49,242 nt of DNA from an uncultured Bacteroidales bacterium (GCA_937902805.1 CALEMB010000094.1:1-49242); one strand, 5' to 3'. Shown: positions 38,552 to 48,103, counted from the stretch's first letter. Program-made: numbers and translations. Notes: generated from the sequence alone by a model not told the origin.

Positions 38552-40339
38552 TTAATCTAATTTTAAGACAGCTAGGAACGCCGACTGCGGCACCTCGACA
38601 TTGCCGATTTGACGCATGCGTTTCTTACCTGCCTTTTGCTTCTCCAAGAGTTTGCGCTTACGGGACACGTCGCCGCCGTAGCACTTCGCCGTCACGTCCT
38701 TACGCACCTGGCGCACCGTCTCGCGGGCGATAATCTTCGCTCCGATGGCAGCCTGGATGGCGATGTCGAACTGGTGACGAGGAATCAATTCCTTCAGCTT
38801 CTCGCACATGCGACGGCCGAAGTCGTAGGCATGACCACGATGAATCAAAGTGGACAAGGCATCGACGGACTCGCCGTTAAGCATGATATCCAGTTTCACC
38901 AAATCGGCATCTTGATAACCGGCGATATGGTAGTCGAAAGAGGCATAGCCCTTCGAGATGGATTTCAGTTTGTCGTAGAAATCGAAAACGATTTCACTCA
39001 GCGGCATCTGGAAAGTCAGTTCCACACGGTCGGTGGAAAGGTAGACCTGATTTTTCAGCACACCACGCCTGTCTATGCAGAGCGTCATGATGGGACCTGT
39101 GAACTCGTTCTTCGATATAATTTGTGCGATAATGTACGGTTCCTCGATATGATCAATTTTCGTCACCTCAGGCAGACCGCTGGGGTTGTGCACCTCGATC
39201 ATCTCGCCGTCGGTCTTGAAGCACTTGAACGACACGTTAGGCACCGTGGTGATGACATCCATGTCAAACTCACGGTCGAGGCGTTCCTGCACGATTTCCA
39301 TGTGGAGCAGGCCAAGGAAGCCGCAGCGGAAGCCAAAGCCCAATGCTGCCGAAGATTCAGGTTCCCAGACCAAACTAGCGTCATTGAGTTGCAACTTCTC
39401 CAATGAAGCACGCAGTTCCTCATAGTCATCCGCATCCACGGGATAGATACCCGCAAACAGCATGGGTTTCACATTCTCGAAGCCCGCCACCGGCTCAGCA
39501 CAGGGGTTCTCAACATGCGTAATGGTATCACCCACCTTGACCTCCTTCGAGGTCTTGATGCCAGAGATAATGTAACCCACATCGCCAGCAGAAAGCTCAT
39601 TCTTAGGTACTTGCTTCAGTTGCAACACACCAATTTCGTCAGCATGGTATTCCTTTCCTGTGGCATAGAACTTCACCAAGTCGTTGGTGCGCATGGTGCC
39701 ATTCATAATGCGGAAATAGGCGATGATACCACGGAACGAGTTGAACACCGAGTCGAAGATGAGAGCTTGGAGCGGTGCTTGGGGGTCGCCTTTGGGGCAA
39801 GGGATGCGCTCCACGATGGCATCCAACACGGCTGGCACACCTTCACCCGTGCGGGCACTGACCTTCAAAATCTCGCTCGGGTCGCAGCCCAAGAGGTCCA
39901 CCATCTGGTCTTCCACGATGTCAACCATGGCGCTGTCCATGTCAATCTTGTTCATCACGGGGATGATTTCGAGGTCGTGCTCAAGAGCAGAATACAGGTT
40001 AGCTATGGTCTGGGCCTGAATGCCTTGTGTGGCATCCACTACCAGCAGAGCGCCTTCACAAGCCGCAATGGAGCGCGACACCTCGTAGGAGAAGTCGACG
40101 TGGCCAGGGGTGTCAATGAGGTTCAGTGTATAGGTTTCCCCTTTGTAGGGATATTTCATCTGGATGGCGTGGCTCTTGATGGTGATGCCGCGTTCGCGTT
40201 CAAGATCCATGTCGTCAAGCACCTGGTCGACGAGTTCCTTGTCGTTAAGCGTGTGGGTCAGTTCCAATAGGCGGTCGGCCAAGGTCGATTTACCGTGGTC
40301 GATATGCGCAATGATGCAGAAATTTCGGATGTTTTTCAT
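38552..40339 (-). CDS. lepA: elongation factor 4
   Basis: The start at ATG 40339 (MKNIRNFCIIAHIDHGKSTL) is the normal LepA N-terminus; 14 further codons upstream are open but run into the promoter. The protein of 595 residues has the translational GTPase motifs (AHIDHGKST, DTPGHVDF, NKID), the EF4 core and the unique C-terminal domain ending RQIGNVEVPQSAFLAVLKLD, with KRKLLEKQKAGKKRMR. LepA acts on ribosomes as a back-translocase or initiation/assembly helper. It is divergent from the RelA/SpoT gene. Confidence 0.97.
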   Translation of the reverse strand: MKNIRNFCIIAHIDHGKSTLADRLLELTHTLNDKELVDQVLDDMDLERERGITIKSHAIQMKYPYKGETYTLNLIDTPGHVDFSYEVSRSIAACEGALLVVDATQGIQAQTIANLYSALEHDLEIIPVMNKIDMDSAMVDIVEDQMVDLLGCDPSEILKVSARTGEGVPAVLDAIVERIPCPKGDPQAPLQALIFDSVFNSFRGIIAYFRIMNGTMRTNDLVKFYATGKEYHADEIGVLQLKQVPKNELSAGDVGYIISGIKTSKEVKVGDTITHVENPCAEPVAGFENVKPMLFAGIYPVDADDYEELRASLEKLQLNDASLVWEPESSAALGFGFRCGFLGLLHMEIVQERLDREFDMDVITTVPNVSFKCFKTDGEMIEVHNPSGLPEVTKIDHIEEPYIIAQIISKNEFTGPIMTLCIDRRGVLKNQVYLSTDRVELTFQMPLSEIVFDFYDKLKSISKGYASFDYHIAGYQDADLVKLDIMLNGESVDALSTLIHRGHAYDFGRRMCEKLKELIPRHQFDIAIQAAIGAKIIARETVRQVRKDVTAKCYGGDVSRKRKLLEKQKAGKKRMRQIGNVEVPQSAFLAVLKLD

Positions 40340-40346
40340 TATGGGC

Positions 40347-40355
40347 GCAAAAATA
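40347..40355 (-). promoter_or_regulatory. -7 element (TATTTTTGC) of lepA
   Basis: Minus-strand TATTTTTGC about eight bases before the chosen lepA start, giving a very short leader, so transcription may begin close to or at the ATG. This supports rejecting the longer upstream start. No -33 TTTG seen. Confidence 0.55.
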
Positions 40356-40399
40356 GGAAAAAAATCATCACTCCTTGACATTAAATAAAGGATTATCCC

Positions 40400-40408
40400 T
40401 AATTTTGC
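40400..40408 (+). promoter_or_regulatory. -7 element (TAATTTTGC) of the RelA/SpoT gene
   Basis: TAATTTTGC 21 bp before ATG 40430, with TTG (40375-40377) about 22 bp upstream; near the consensus layout. Confidence 0.6.
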
Positions 40409-40429
40409 AGTCTAAAAAGTTGATGACGT

Positions 40430-42625
40430 ATGACACCTGTTTTACCCGACACCTATTCTAAAGAAGAGAAAGAAGAAATCGAGCGACGACACCAGCGCCT
40501 CATTGACGCATGGCAAACCCGCAAGGAAGTCCAAGACCTGGAAGCAGTCAATAAGGCATTTTATTTCGCCTGCGAGGCCCACAAAGACCAACGCCGCCGC
40601 TCGGGCGAGCCTTACATCTACCATCCCATCGAAGTGGCTACCATCGCCGCCCACGATATAGGATTGGGCCGCACCTCCATCATCTGCGCCTTGCTGCACG
40701 ACGTGGTGGAAGACACTCAATATACGCTTGACGACATTAAGGAAATGTTCGGTGAGAAGGTGTCGCGCGTGGTGGACGGCCTCACCAAATTCGATAACCT
40801 TGAGGGTGCCGAGAGCGCGCAAGCCGAGAACTTCAAGAAAGTCATATCATCACTCACATACGACATCAGGGTCGTGCTCATCAAGCTCTCCGACCGCCTG
40901 CACAATATGCGCACCTTGGACTCAATGCCCAAGCACAAGCAGCTGAAAATCGCCTCCGAGACCACCTATCTCTATGCGCCTCTCGCCTACCGTCTCGGTC
41001 TCCACGCCATCCGCATCGAGCTGGAGGACCTGTCACTGAAATACACTAACCCCACCATCTACAACAACATTCGCAAGCGCATGGACGACGTGCGCGCCAA
41101 GCGCATGGGTGAGTTGCGCGACTTCATCGCCCCCATCATGTCGGAACTGGAGAAAGACGATATCAAGGCAAGGGCGGAAATCAAGGAGAGGTCGGTCAAC
41201 TCGGTATGGAAACGTATGATGGACAAGGAGTTGGCCTTCGAAGACCTGTACGGATCTTTTATCGTCCGCTTCATCACCGACTGCCCCAAAGAGCAAGAAC
41301 GCATGGAGTGTTGGAGAATTTATGCCGCCTTAACCAACTGCTACCGTCCCTACACCTCGAAACTCAAGGACTGGATTTCGTTCCCGAAAGCCAATGGCTA
41401 CGAGAGCTTGCACGCCGTGGTGATGGGCCAGACGGGCAACTGGGTGGAGGTGCAGATCCGCAGTCAACGCATGGAAGAAATTGCCGAAAAGGGCTTCGCC
41501 GCCTATTGGAAATACAAGACTGACGACGACAAGACGGAAAGCGGCTTCGACGAATGGCTGAAGCGTGCTCAAGACCTCATCAGCAACGAATCAGAAAACG
41601 CCATTGAGTTCGTCGACAACTTCAAGCTCGACCTCTTCTCTGACGAAATCCATGTTTTCACGCCACAAGGCAAGATGATTTCGCTGCCCAAAGGCTCCAC
41701 CGTGCTTGACTTCGCCTATAACATCCACTCGGAAATCGGCGACCACAGCATCGCCGCCAATGTCAACAATCAGCTGACCCAACTCAACCAAGAGCTACAC
41801 AATGGCGACCAGGTGGAAATCATCACCTCCGAATCACAGCATCCACAGGAGAAATGGTTCGAGTTCCTCGCCACCGCCACGGCCAAGTCAAGGCTCAAGA
41901 GCGGCATCAAGGAATACAGGCGCACCTTCCGTGAAGAGGGTGAGCAGAAGTACGAGGAAATCATGCGCAAAATCGACATGGAGCCCTCGAAAGCCAACCG
42001 CAGCCAGATAATGAGTTCCGAAGGCCTCACCAGTTCCATCGACTTCTACTACCAAGTGGCCACCGGCAAAATCGACGAACGCGTCATCCGCAGCGTGCTA
42101 AAGCCGCAATCCAACGGCAGTTTTGTTCGTTTCCTCTCCTTTGGTTTATTGGGCAACAGCAGCAAGGAAAAGGATGAGACACCGTCCATCACCTCATCGG
42201 GCGAGTTCGATTTCAACGTCTCCTCGTGCTGCAACCCCATACCTGGCGACGACGTCATCGCCTTCAACTTCCCTGGCGAGCCGCTGCAAATCCATAGGAG
42301 CAACTGCCCCAAGGCTATACAACTGTCGGCACGATTCGGCAACAACATCGTGAAAGCCAAGTGGCAGCCCAAGAGCGAAATCGCCTTCCTTGCCGACCTG
42401 AAAATCACGGCATTGGACACGAAAGGCCTGCTCAACCGCATGACCAACCTGTTGTCGAACGAGATGCAACTCAACCTTCACATGCTCCACATGGAGGCCA
42501 AGCAAGATTTGGTGGAGGCCATCATCTCCATCTACGTGCACAACACCAAGGAACTTGACGACTTGATTGCCAAATTGAACAAGCTCAAGGACATACAAAA
42601 GGTGGTGAGAAAAAACAGCAATTGA
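40430..42625 (+). CDS. bifunctional (p)ppGpp synthetase/hydrolase (RelA/SpoT homologue)
   Basis: This 731-residue Rel protein has an HD hydrolase domain (H65 in YIYHPIEV, H90-D91 in ALLHDVVEDT), a synthetase domain (about 255-375, EDLYGSFIVRFI, KLKDWISFPKANGYESLH, VQIRSQRMEEIAEKG), a TGS domain (about 400-465, HVFTPQGKMISLPKG) and a C-terminal ACT domain (about 655-731). The intact HD site and synthetase motifs suggest both activities, as usual for the single long Rel of Bacteroidota. It controls the stringent response in the cytoplasm. It is divergent from lepA. Confidence 0.95.
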   Translation: MTPVLPDTYSKEEKEEIERRHQRLIDAWQTRKEVQDLEAVNKAFYFACEAHKDQRRRSGEPYIYHPIEVATIAAHDIGLGRTSIICALLHDVVEDTQYTLDDIKEMFGEKVSRVVDGLTKFDNLEGAESAQAENFKKVISSLTYDIRVVLIKLSDRLHNMRTLDSMPKHKQLKIASETTYLYAPLAYRLGLHAIRIELEDLSLKYTNPTIYNNIRKRMDDVRAKRMGELRDFIAPIMSELEKDDIKARAEIKERSVNSVWKRMMDKELAFEDLYGSFIVRFITDCPKEQERMECWRIYAALTNCYRPYTSKLKDWISFPKANGYESLHAVVMGQTGNWVEVQIRSQRMEEIAEKGFAAYWKYKTDDDKTESGFDEWLKRAQDLISNESENAIEFVDNFKLDLFSDEIHVFTPQGKMISLPKGSTVLDFAYNIHSEIGDHSIAANVNNQLTQLNQELHNGDQVEIITSESQHPQEKWFEFLATATAKSRLKSGIKEYRRTFREEGEQKYEEIMRKIDMEPSKANRSQIMSSEGLTSSIDFYYQVATGKIDERVIRSVLKPQSNGSFVRFLSFGLLGNSSKEKDETPSITSSGEFDFNVSSCCNPIPGDDVIAFNFPGEPLQIHRSNCPKAIQLSARFGNNIVKAKWQPKSEIAFLADLKITALDTKGLLNRMTNLLSNEMQLNLHMLHMEAKQDLVEAIISIYVHNTKELDDLIAKLNKLKDIQKVVRKNSN

Positions 42626-42670
42626 GTCAAAATAATGCTCGTTATTTAGAATTGGTCTGAAAAATTTTCT

Positions 42671-42679
42671 TATTTTTGC
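42671..42679 (+). promoter_or_regulatory. -7 element (TATTTTTGC) of the Fur-family gene
   Basis: TATTTTTGC 20 bp before ATG 42700. An in-frame TTG (42676) lies within it, so a longer protein from that codon is unlikely. Confidence 0.65.
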
Positions 42680-42699
42680 GCCTACATCACGACGAGAAA

Positions 42700-43143
42700 A
42701 TGAAAGACTCATTCGACAACACCTATCTGGCAGTCAAGAAGATATTCATCGATTACCTGCAACGGCGGAAGTTGCGCAAGACACCCGAGCGTTTTGCCAT
42801 CCTCAAGGAGATTTATTCCACCAACGGGCACTTCGATATCGACTCGCTGTACAACCAGATGAAAGACAACAAATACCGCGTCAGTCGGGCCACCTTATAT
42901 AATACTATCGACCTGCTGTTGGACTGCGGCTTGGTCATCAAGCACCAGTTCGGGCACAACTGCGCACAGTACGAACGCTCCTACAAGTTCCGCCAGCACG
43001 ACCATTTCATCGACCTGGAGACAGAAACCGTCATGGAGTTCTGCGACCCGCGTTTGTTGGAGATTCAACGCTCCATCGAGGAACAACTAGGGGTGGAAAT
43101 CACGCATCATTCGTTGATATTTTATGGACATAAGAAAAAGTAA
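42700..43143 (+). CDS. Fur-family metalloregulator without CxxC zinc motif
   Basis: The 147-residue product from ATG 42700 (MKDSFDNTYLAVKKIFIDYL) has the Fur winged helix (RKTPERFAILKEIY, YRVSRATLYNTIDLLLDCGL) and a dimer domain with HDHFIDLETETVMEF. The CxxC structural zinc pairs typical of many Fur proteins are absent: the HDHF region is followed by IDLETETV rather than a CxxC. Bacteroidota Fur homologues of this type occur beside purA. Metal specificity (iron, zinc, peroxide) cannot be told. Confidence 0.9.
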   Translation: MKDSFDNTYLAVKKIFIDYLQRRKLRKTPERFAILKEIYSTNGHFDIDSLYNQMKDNKYRVSRATLYNTIDLLLDCGLVIKHQFGHNCAQYERSYKFRQHDHFIDLETETVMEFCDPRLLEIQRSIEEQLGVEITHHSLIFYGHKKK

Positions 43144-43145
43144 AA

Positions 43146-43206
43146 CGGCCCTTCGACAGGCTCAGGGACCTGCAAAGACCAAGGTCGTTGAGCTTGTCGA
43201 AACGCC
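43146..43206. repeat. inverted CCTTCGACAGGCTCAGG-type repeat
   Basis: Arms CGGCCCTTCGACAGGCTCAG and TTGAGCTTGTCGAAACGCC with a short centre, starting three bases after the Fur-family stop and ending 28 bp before purA; same family as 27194-27244, where it also precedes a plus-strand gene. Confidence 0.9.
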
Positions 43207-43233
43207 GACAAACAAAGAAATAAACATAAGAAA

Positions 43234-44511
43234 ATGAGCAAAATAGATATCCTCTTAGGTCTCCAATGGGGCGACGAGGGCAAAGGCAAGGTCGTCGATG
43301 CACTCACCCCGAATTATGACATCGTCTGCCGCTTCCAAGGCGGCCCCAATGCCGGGCATACCATTGAGTTTGGCGGCAGGAAATTCGTGCTGCACAACAT
43401 CCCTTCGGGTGTGCTCACCCCAGGTTGCATCAACCTCATCGGCAACGGCGTCATCATTGAGCCACATATATTAAAAGGTGAGATTGAAGGCCTGCGCGAG
43501 GCCGGATTCGACCTACGCCAGACGCTGCTCATCGCCAACCGTGCCCATCTCATTCTTCCCACACACCGCGCCATGGATGCTGCCAACGAGAAGGCTTTGG
43601 GCAAGATGAAAGTCGGCACCACGCTAAAAGGTATCGGCCCGACCTATACCGACAAGACCGCCCGCAAGGGCCTTCGTATCGGTGACATCGCCTCGCCCGA
43701 CTTCCGTGAGAAATACGAGAGTCTGAAGAAGACCCATTTGCAGCAAATCGCAGGCCTCGGCTTCGAGATGCAAGGCTTCCAACTTGACGGTGTTGACTTT
43801 AACGAATACGAAAAGCTGTGGTTCGAAGGCATAGAATACCTGAAACAATACCAGTTCGTTGATGGCGAATACTATATCAACGAAGCCCTCAACGCGGACA
43901 AGAAAGTGTTGGCCGAAGGTGCCCAAGGCTCTATGCTTGACGTGGACTTCGGCAGCTATCCTTTCGTGACCTCTTCGAATGTGATTGCAGCGGGTGTCTG
44001 CTCCGGATTGGGCGTTGCCCCGAGCCGTGTCGGCAAGGTGTACGGCATCTTCAAGGCCTACTGCACCCGAGTAGGCACGGGCCCCTTCCCTACCGAGTTG
44101 TTTGATGAGACAGGCGAAAGCCTCCGCCAAAACGGTCACGAATTTGGTGCCACCACCGGCCGTCCGCGCCGCTGCGGCTGGCTCGACCTTCCTGCGTTGA
44201 AATATGCCGTGATGCTCAGCGGTGTCACCGACCTGATGATGATGAAGTCTGACGTGATGGACGAGTTCAAGACCTTGAAGGTCGCCACCGCCTACCGCTA
44301 CAATGGCAAGGAAACCCAACATCTGCCCTTCGCCGCCTGCACCGAGACCATGGAACCCGTTTACACCGAGATGCCTGGCTGGCAGCAGAAAATCGAGGGC
44401 AAGATTCCGCAGAAATTGGAGGATTACATCCAATTCATCGAGAAATATGTCGGCGTGCCTGTGAAATTCGTTTCATATGGACCTGACAGGACGCAGAATA
44501 TTATTCGGTAA
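43234..44511 (+). CDS. purA: adenylosuccinate synthetase
   Basis: This 425-residue enzyme converts IMP and aspartate to adenylosuccinate in AMP synthesis. It has GLQWGDEGKGK (9-19, catalytic Asp 13), GPNAGHT, KGIGPTYTDKTARKGLR, GAQGSMLDVDFGSYPFVTSS and TGRPRRCGWLD motifs. The full length and start (MSKIDILLGL) are normal. It is about 90 bp downstream of the Fur-family gene. Confidence 0.97.
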   Translation: MSKIDILLGLQWGDEGKGKVVDALTPNYDIVCRFQGGPNAGHTIEFGGRKFVLHNIPSGVLTPGCINLIGNGVIIEPHILKGEIEGLREAGFDLRQTLLIANRAHLILPTHRAMDAANEKALGKMKVGTTLKGIGPTYTDKTARKGLRIGDIASPDFREKYESLKKTHLQQIAGLGFEMQGFQLDGVDFNEYEKLWFEGIEYLKQYQFVDGEYYINEALNADKKVLAEGAQGSMLDVDFGSYPFVTSSNVIAAGVCSGLGVAPSRVGKVYGIFKAYCTRVGTGPFPTELFDETGESLRQNGHEFGATTGRPRRCGWLDLPALKYAVMLSGVTDLMMMKSDVMDEFKTLKVATAYRYNGKETQHLPFAACTETMEPVYTEMPGWQQKIEGKIPQKLEDYIQFIEKYVGVPVKFVSYGPDRTQNIIR

Positions 44512-44548
44512 TGCGATATTCAAAATTCAAAATTTAAAATTTAATATT

Positions 44549-45700
44549 GTGATAATTCTAGAAAAACCATACGTATCGGCGCCATTGGTGGCCTATTTGG
44601 AAGAAAAACAAATCCCCGTTTTGCATAACGACATGGCCGAGGTACTGAAAAGCCAAGGCCACAACCTGAACCTCTTGGGCGACAAGGCTTTCGTTGAAAG
44701 ATATGAGCAAAGCCATCAGTTGTATGCCGTTTCCGAAAACGCCTTGGTATGGCTTTATGCCCAGCTGCCTGATTCAGAGCTAGTGAAGAAGGTGAAAATC
44801 CTGAAGGACAAGGTCGCTTTCCGCCGTATCTGCCAGCAAATCTATCCCGACTTCTATTATAAAGAAGTTGAGATGAAGACTTTGCGCAGCCTTAACCCTG
44901 ACGAACTGCCCTTGCCGCTCGTGCTGAAACCCGCTGTAGGCTTCCTCAGCGTGGGCGTGTACATCGTCCGCGACAAGGCCGAATGGCAGGCCGCCCTGGA
45001 CGACATCGACCGCAACTTCGCCAAACAATGCGCTGTCTTCCCCGACACTGTAGTGCGCAGCGAAAAATTTGTACTGGAGCAGTTCATCGAAGGTGAGGAG
45101 TACGCCGTGGATGCCTACTATGATGCCGAAGGCAAACCCAACATCATCAATATCTTCCACCACATTTTCAAAAGCGAGACCGACGTCAGCGACCGCCTCT
45201 ACTGCATGAGCAAGCAAATCTTTGAGAGCAACTATCCCGCTTTCAACCAGTTCTGCATCGACCTGAACGGTGCTTTGGGACTGCGCAACTTCCCGATGCA
45301 TGTGGAGTTCCGTGTGGACAAAAACACGGGTCGTGCCATCCCAATCGAGGTCAACCCGTTGCGTTTCGCTGGCATGTGCCTCAACGACATCACACGTCAC
45401 ACCTGCCACCTGTTGCCCGTACAGGCCTACTTCGAAGGTACCCACCCCGACTACGCCACCATGTGGAATGGCATCGAGAACGACGTGTTCAGCTTTGTCG
45501 TCTTGGACAAGCCCTATGACACCAACCGCAAGCTCGACTTCGAGCGTATCAAGCGGCACTTCCACGGTGTGCTGGAGACCCGCGACATCATGAACCCCGC
45601 CATGAGCATCTGGGGCTTCCTGTTCACGCAGACCGCACCCGAACACAAGGCGGAGTTGCAGGAGATTCTACATTCCACTTTGGTAGAATTTATGATTTAG
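44549..45700 (+). CDS. ATP-grasp domain protein (383 aa)
   Basis: A GTG start at 44549 (IILEKPYVSAPLVAYLEEKQ follows) is preferred: the frame is open further upstream, but that part is encoded by purA's 3' end and an AT-rich repeat. The fold is ATP-grasp: PLVLKPAVGFLSVGVYIV (nucleotide-binding Lys), EQFIEGEEYAVDAYYDAEG, and AIPIEVNPLRFAGMC (metal-binding E and N). ATP-grasp enzymes ligate a carboxylate to an amine or thiol; substrate unknown. It lies between purA and a hairpin repeat, in the same direction as purA. Confidence 0.8.
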   Translation: MIILEKPYVSAPLVAYLEEKQIPVLHNDMAEVLKSQGHNLNLLGDKAFVERYEQSHQLYAVSENALVWLYAQLPDSELVKKVKILKDKVAFRRICQQIYPDFYYKEVEMKTLRSLNPDELPLPLVLKPAVGFLSVGVYIVRDKAEWQAALDDIDRNFAKQCAVFPDTVVRSEKFVLEQFIEGEEYAVDAYYDAEGKPNIINIFHHIFKSETDVSDRLYCMSKQIFESNYPAFNQFCIDLNGALGLRNFPMHVEFRVDKNTGRAIPIEVNPLRFAGMCLNDITRHTCHLLPVQAYFEGTHPDYATMWNGIENDVFSFVVLDKPYDTNRKLDFERIKRHFHGVLETRDIMNPAMSIWGFLFTQTAPEHKAELQEILHSTLVEFMI

Positions 45701-45709
45701 ACGCTCTGC

Positions 45710-45790
45710 GTCATTGCGAGCAAGGCGAAGCAATCCAGATAAGAGACTTTCTCGCCTGGATTGCTTCGTCGTTCCTCCTCGCAATGACGG
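45710..45790. repeat. long inverted repeat (TCATTGCGAG...CTCGCAATGAC)
   Basis: Left arm GTCATTGCGAG plus GGCGAAGCAATCCAG, right arm CTGGATTGCTTCG plus CTCGCAATGAC, with a centre of about 15 bp; the arms pair over about 24 bases with small bulges. It fills the gap between the ATP-grasp stop and the beta-mannosidase start and may act as a terminator-like hairpin. A half copy lies at 29783-29813. Confidence 0.92.
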
Positions 45791-45815
45791 CAAGCATACA
45801 AAAAAAAAGCACCTT

Positions 45816-48092
45816 ATGAAAAAGTTCTATCTAATCAGTTTATTGCTATTTGCATTATTCGGTTGCCAAACGGCCGAAAAACAAAACGTCGTTGCGCAAC
45901 TCCTCAACCAAGGCTGGACGCTCACGGGCGACACCTTATCTATTAATATGCAAGTCGATGTGCCTTCGGTGGTGCAGCAGAGCCTTTACGAAAACGGCAT
46001 CATACCGCATCCCTATCTCGGCACGGTGGAAAACGACCTTTTATGGATTTCCGACCATCCGTGGGACTACACCTTGTGTTTTGATGTGGATAAGGAATTG
46101 CTTAAAAAACAGGTGATTGAGTTGGAATTTGAAGGCATCGATACATACGCCGAAGTGAAATTGAACGGTGAAGACCTTTTTTTCGCCAACAACCAATTCC
46201 GCACTTGGAAACACGATGTGAAAGACTTGCTGAAAAAAAGAGACAACCTTTTAGAAGTGCATTTCCCTCGTTACGATAGCATACAATTGGCTTTGTATGA
46301 GCAACATAAGCCGCAACTGCCTGAAAAATACGCCGTTTCGCGCAAGGCACCTTATCAGCACGGCTGGGACTGGGCACCGAAATACAAGAATGTGGGCATC
46401 TGGAAACGGGTGGAATTGATTGGCTGGTCGGATGCGAAATTGCAAAACGCATATATTGTCACAGAAAACATTGATAACAAGATAGCTATGATGCGTTTAT
46501 GCCTTGATGTGGAAAGCAAGGCTGAAGGGAATTACGTGGCAGAAATTTATGTCAATGGTGAGAAAAACAGTCAGAAAACCATACATCTTAATGGCGGTAT
46601 CCAAAATGAAATCCTGGACTTTGAAATTGAAAATCCAGCGTTGTGGTGGCCCAACGAGATGGGCGAGCAAACGCTTTATGTCTTTGGCGTTCTTTTAAAA
46701 GACGGAGATAAGGTTTTGGATTTCAAGAAAATATGGTCTGGCATTAAAACCTTTGAGATGATTGATAAGCCCGACAGCATCGGGCGGGCGTTCTATTTCA
46801 AGGTGAATGGCGTGCCGATGTATGCCAAAGGCGCCAACTATGTCCCTGAGGAGATGATCGAGACCTGGAATGATGTTGACCATACAATTCGTCTCTTGGA
46901 GCAAGCCAAAGACGCGCATTTCAATATGCTTCGCGTGTGGGGCGGCGGCATTTATCCTTCCGACGACTTTTTCACGCTTTGTGACAAACTCGGTATCTTG
47001 GTTTGGCAGGATTTCATGTATGCCGGCACAATGTATCCCTACGATGAGGCCTTCCTTGAAAATGCCAGGATTGAAGCCGAGGAGCAAGTGAAACGCTTGG
47101 CTTCGAATCCGTCGTTGGCCTTGTGGTGTGGTGGTAACGAAATTTCCGAAGGCTACTACAATTGGGGCTGGCAACAGTCGTTAGGTTGGAGCGAGGAAGA
47201 CGACAAAGCCATCAAAGCCGGCTATGATAGATTGTTTGAAGGCATTCTGCCTCAAGCGGTTGCTGAGTTTGATGGCACACGACCTTATTGGCCCAGTTCC
47301 CCCTCGAAAGGCTGGGGTCGACCTGAAAGCTTAACCGAAGGAGATGTGCACTACTGGGGCGTTTGGTGGGGAGAGCAGCCCTACGAGATGTATCGCGAGA
47401 AAGTGGGACGTTTCAACAGCGAGTATGGCTACCAAAGCTATCCCGACTATTCGACACTCGAAAAAATATCACAAAATGAGCCTTTAAGCACCAAAGCTAA
47501 AGTCATTGCAGCGCACCAGAAACATGCACGCGGCACACGACAAATCGATGACTTCATTCAACGATATTACCCCAATGCCCAACCCAAAGATTTTGAGGAA
47601 TATGTGCATTTGAGCCAACTCTCGCAAGCCTACGGCATGGAGATTGCCATTGAGGCGCACCGGACGGCGAAGCCCTACAACATGGGTACGCTGTATTGGC
47701 AACTTAACGATGCCTGGCCCGTGACATCTTGGTCGTCCATCGACTACTACGGCAATCCAAAGATAATGCAAGAGCGACTGAAAACGCTTTATGCGCCTGT
47801 GTTGCTCTCGGTCGACCAAAAGGATTTCGGCGTTTTCGTCACATCCGACCTGTTGCGCGACATCGATGGCACGCTGACCGCCACCGTGTACGACCATGAA
47901 GACCATCAGCTGTTCAAGCAAGAAGTGAAGATCGAAATGGCCGCCAACGAGAACCGCAAATACATTGTGGAAGGCTTAGGAGAATGTCTGCAAAACGCTG
48001 ACTTGAAAAAGGTTTACGTAAAGCTGGCACTGACCGAAGGCGAGACCCTCACTGCTGAGCGAAACTGCCATTTTTCCGCTTATTTTGAATGA
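45816..48092 (+). CDS. GH2 beta-mannosidase-like lipoprotein
   Basis: The start at ATG 45816 (MKKFYLISLLLFALFGCQ, lipid-site Cys 18) is chosen over an earlier ATG (45714) whose extra residues come from a repeat. The 758-residue protein has the GH2 sandwich (HPWDYTLCFDV, GWDWAPKYKNVGIWKRVELI), the TIM barrel with the acid/base Glu 442 in CGGNEISEGYY and the nucleophile Glu 536 in NSEYGYQSYP. GH2 beta-mannosidases remove terminal mannose from mannan or N-glycan fragments. A lipoprotein location suggests periplasmic or outer-membrane glycan foraging. No other polysaccharide-utilisation genes are seen nearby. Other GH2 activities are possible. Confidence 0.88.
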   Translation: MKKFYLISLLLFALFGCQTAEKQNVVAQLLNQGWTLTGDTLSINMQVDVPSVVQQSLYENGIIPHPYLGTVENDLLWISDHPWDYTLCFDVDKELLKKQVIELEFEGIDTYAEVKLNGEDLFFANNQFRTWKHDVKDLLKKRDNLLEVHFPRYDSIQLALYEQHKPQLPEKYAVSRKAPYQHGWDWAPKYKNVGIWKRVELIGWSDAKLQNAYIVTENIDNKIAMMRLCLDVESKAEGNYVAEIYVNGEKNSQKTIHLNGGIQNEILDFEIENPALWWPNEMGEQTLYVFGVLLKDGDKVLDFKKIWSGIKTFEMIDKPDSIGRAFYFKVNGVPMYAKGANYVPEEMIETWNDVDHTIRLLEQAKDAHFNMLRVWGGGIYPSDDFFTLCDKLGILVWQDFMYAGTMYPYDEAFLENARIEAEEQVKRLASNPSLALWCGGNEISEGYYNWGWQQSLGWSEEDDKAIKAGYDRLFEGILPQAVAEFDGTRPYWPSSPSKGWGRPESLTEGDVHYWGVWWGEQPYEMYREKVGRFNSEYGYQSYPDYSTLEKISQNEPLSTKAKVIAAHQKHARGTRQIDDFIQRYYPNAQPKDFEEYVHLSQLSQAYGMEIAIEAHRTAKPYNMGTLYWQLNDAWPVTSWSSIDYYGNPKIMQERLKTLYAPVLLSVDQKDFGVFVTSDLLRDIDGTLTATVYDHEDHQLFKQEVKIEMAANENRKYIVEGLGECLQNADLKKVYVKLALTEGETLTAERNCHFSAYFE

Positions 48093-48103
48093 GTCTGAAC
48101 TTC

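Noticed and set aside
42676..42699. TTG start for the Fur-family protein.
   Set aside because: The TTG is part of the TATTTTTGC -7 element, so it would not be in the transcript.
43144..43233. Purine riboswitch ahead of purA.
   Set aside because: The leader holds only a simple inverted repeat of a family found elsewhere in unrelated places; no purine aptamer features.
44477..44548. Earlier ATG for the ATP-grasp protein overlapping purA.
   Set aside because: The added residues come from the purA 3' end and an AT-rich repeat; the family-like sequence begins at the GTG.
45714..45815. Earlier ATG for the GH2 lipoprotein.
   Set aside because: The extra 34 residues are encoded by the TCATTGCGAG inverted repeat and would bury the lipoprotein signal.
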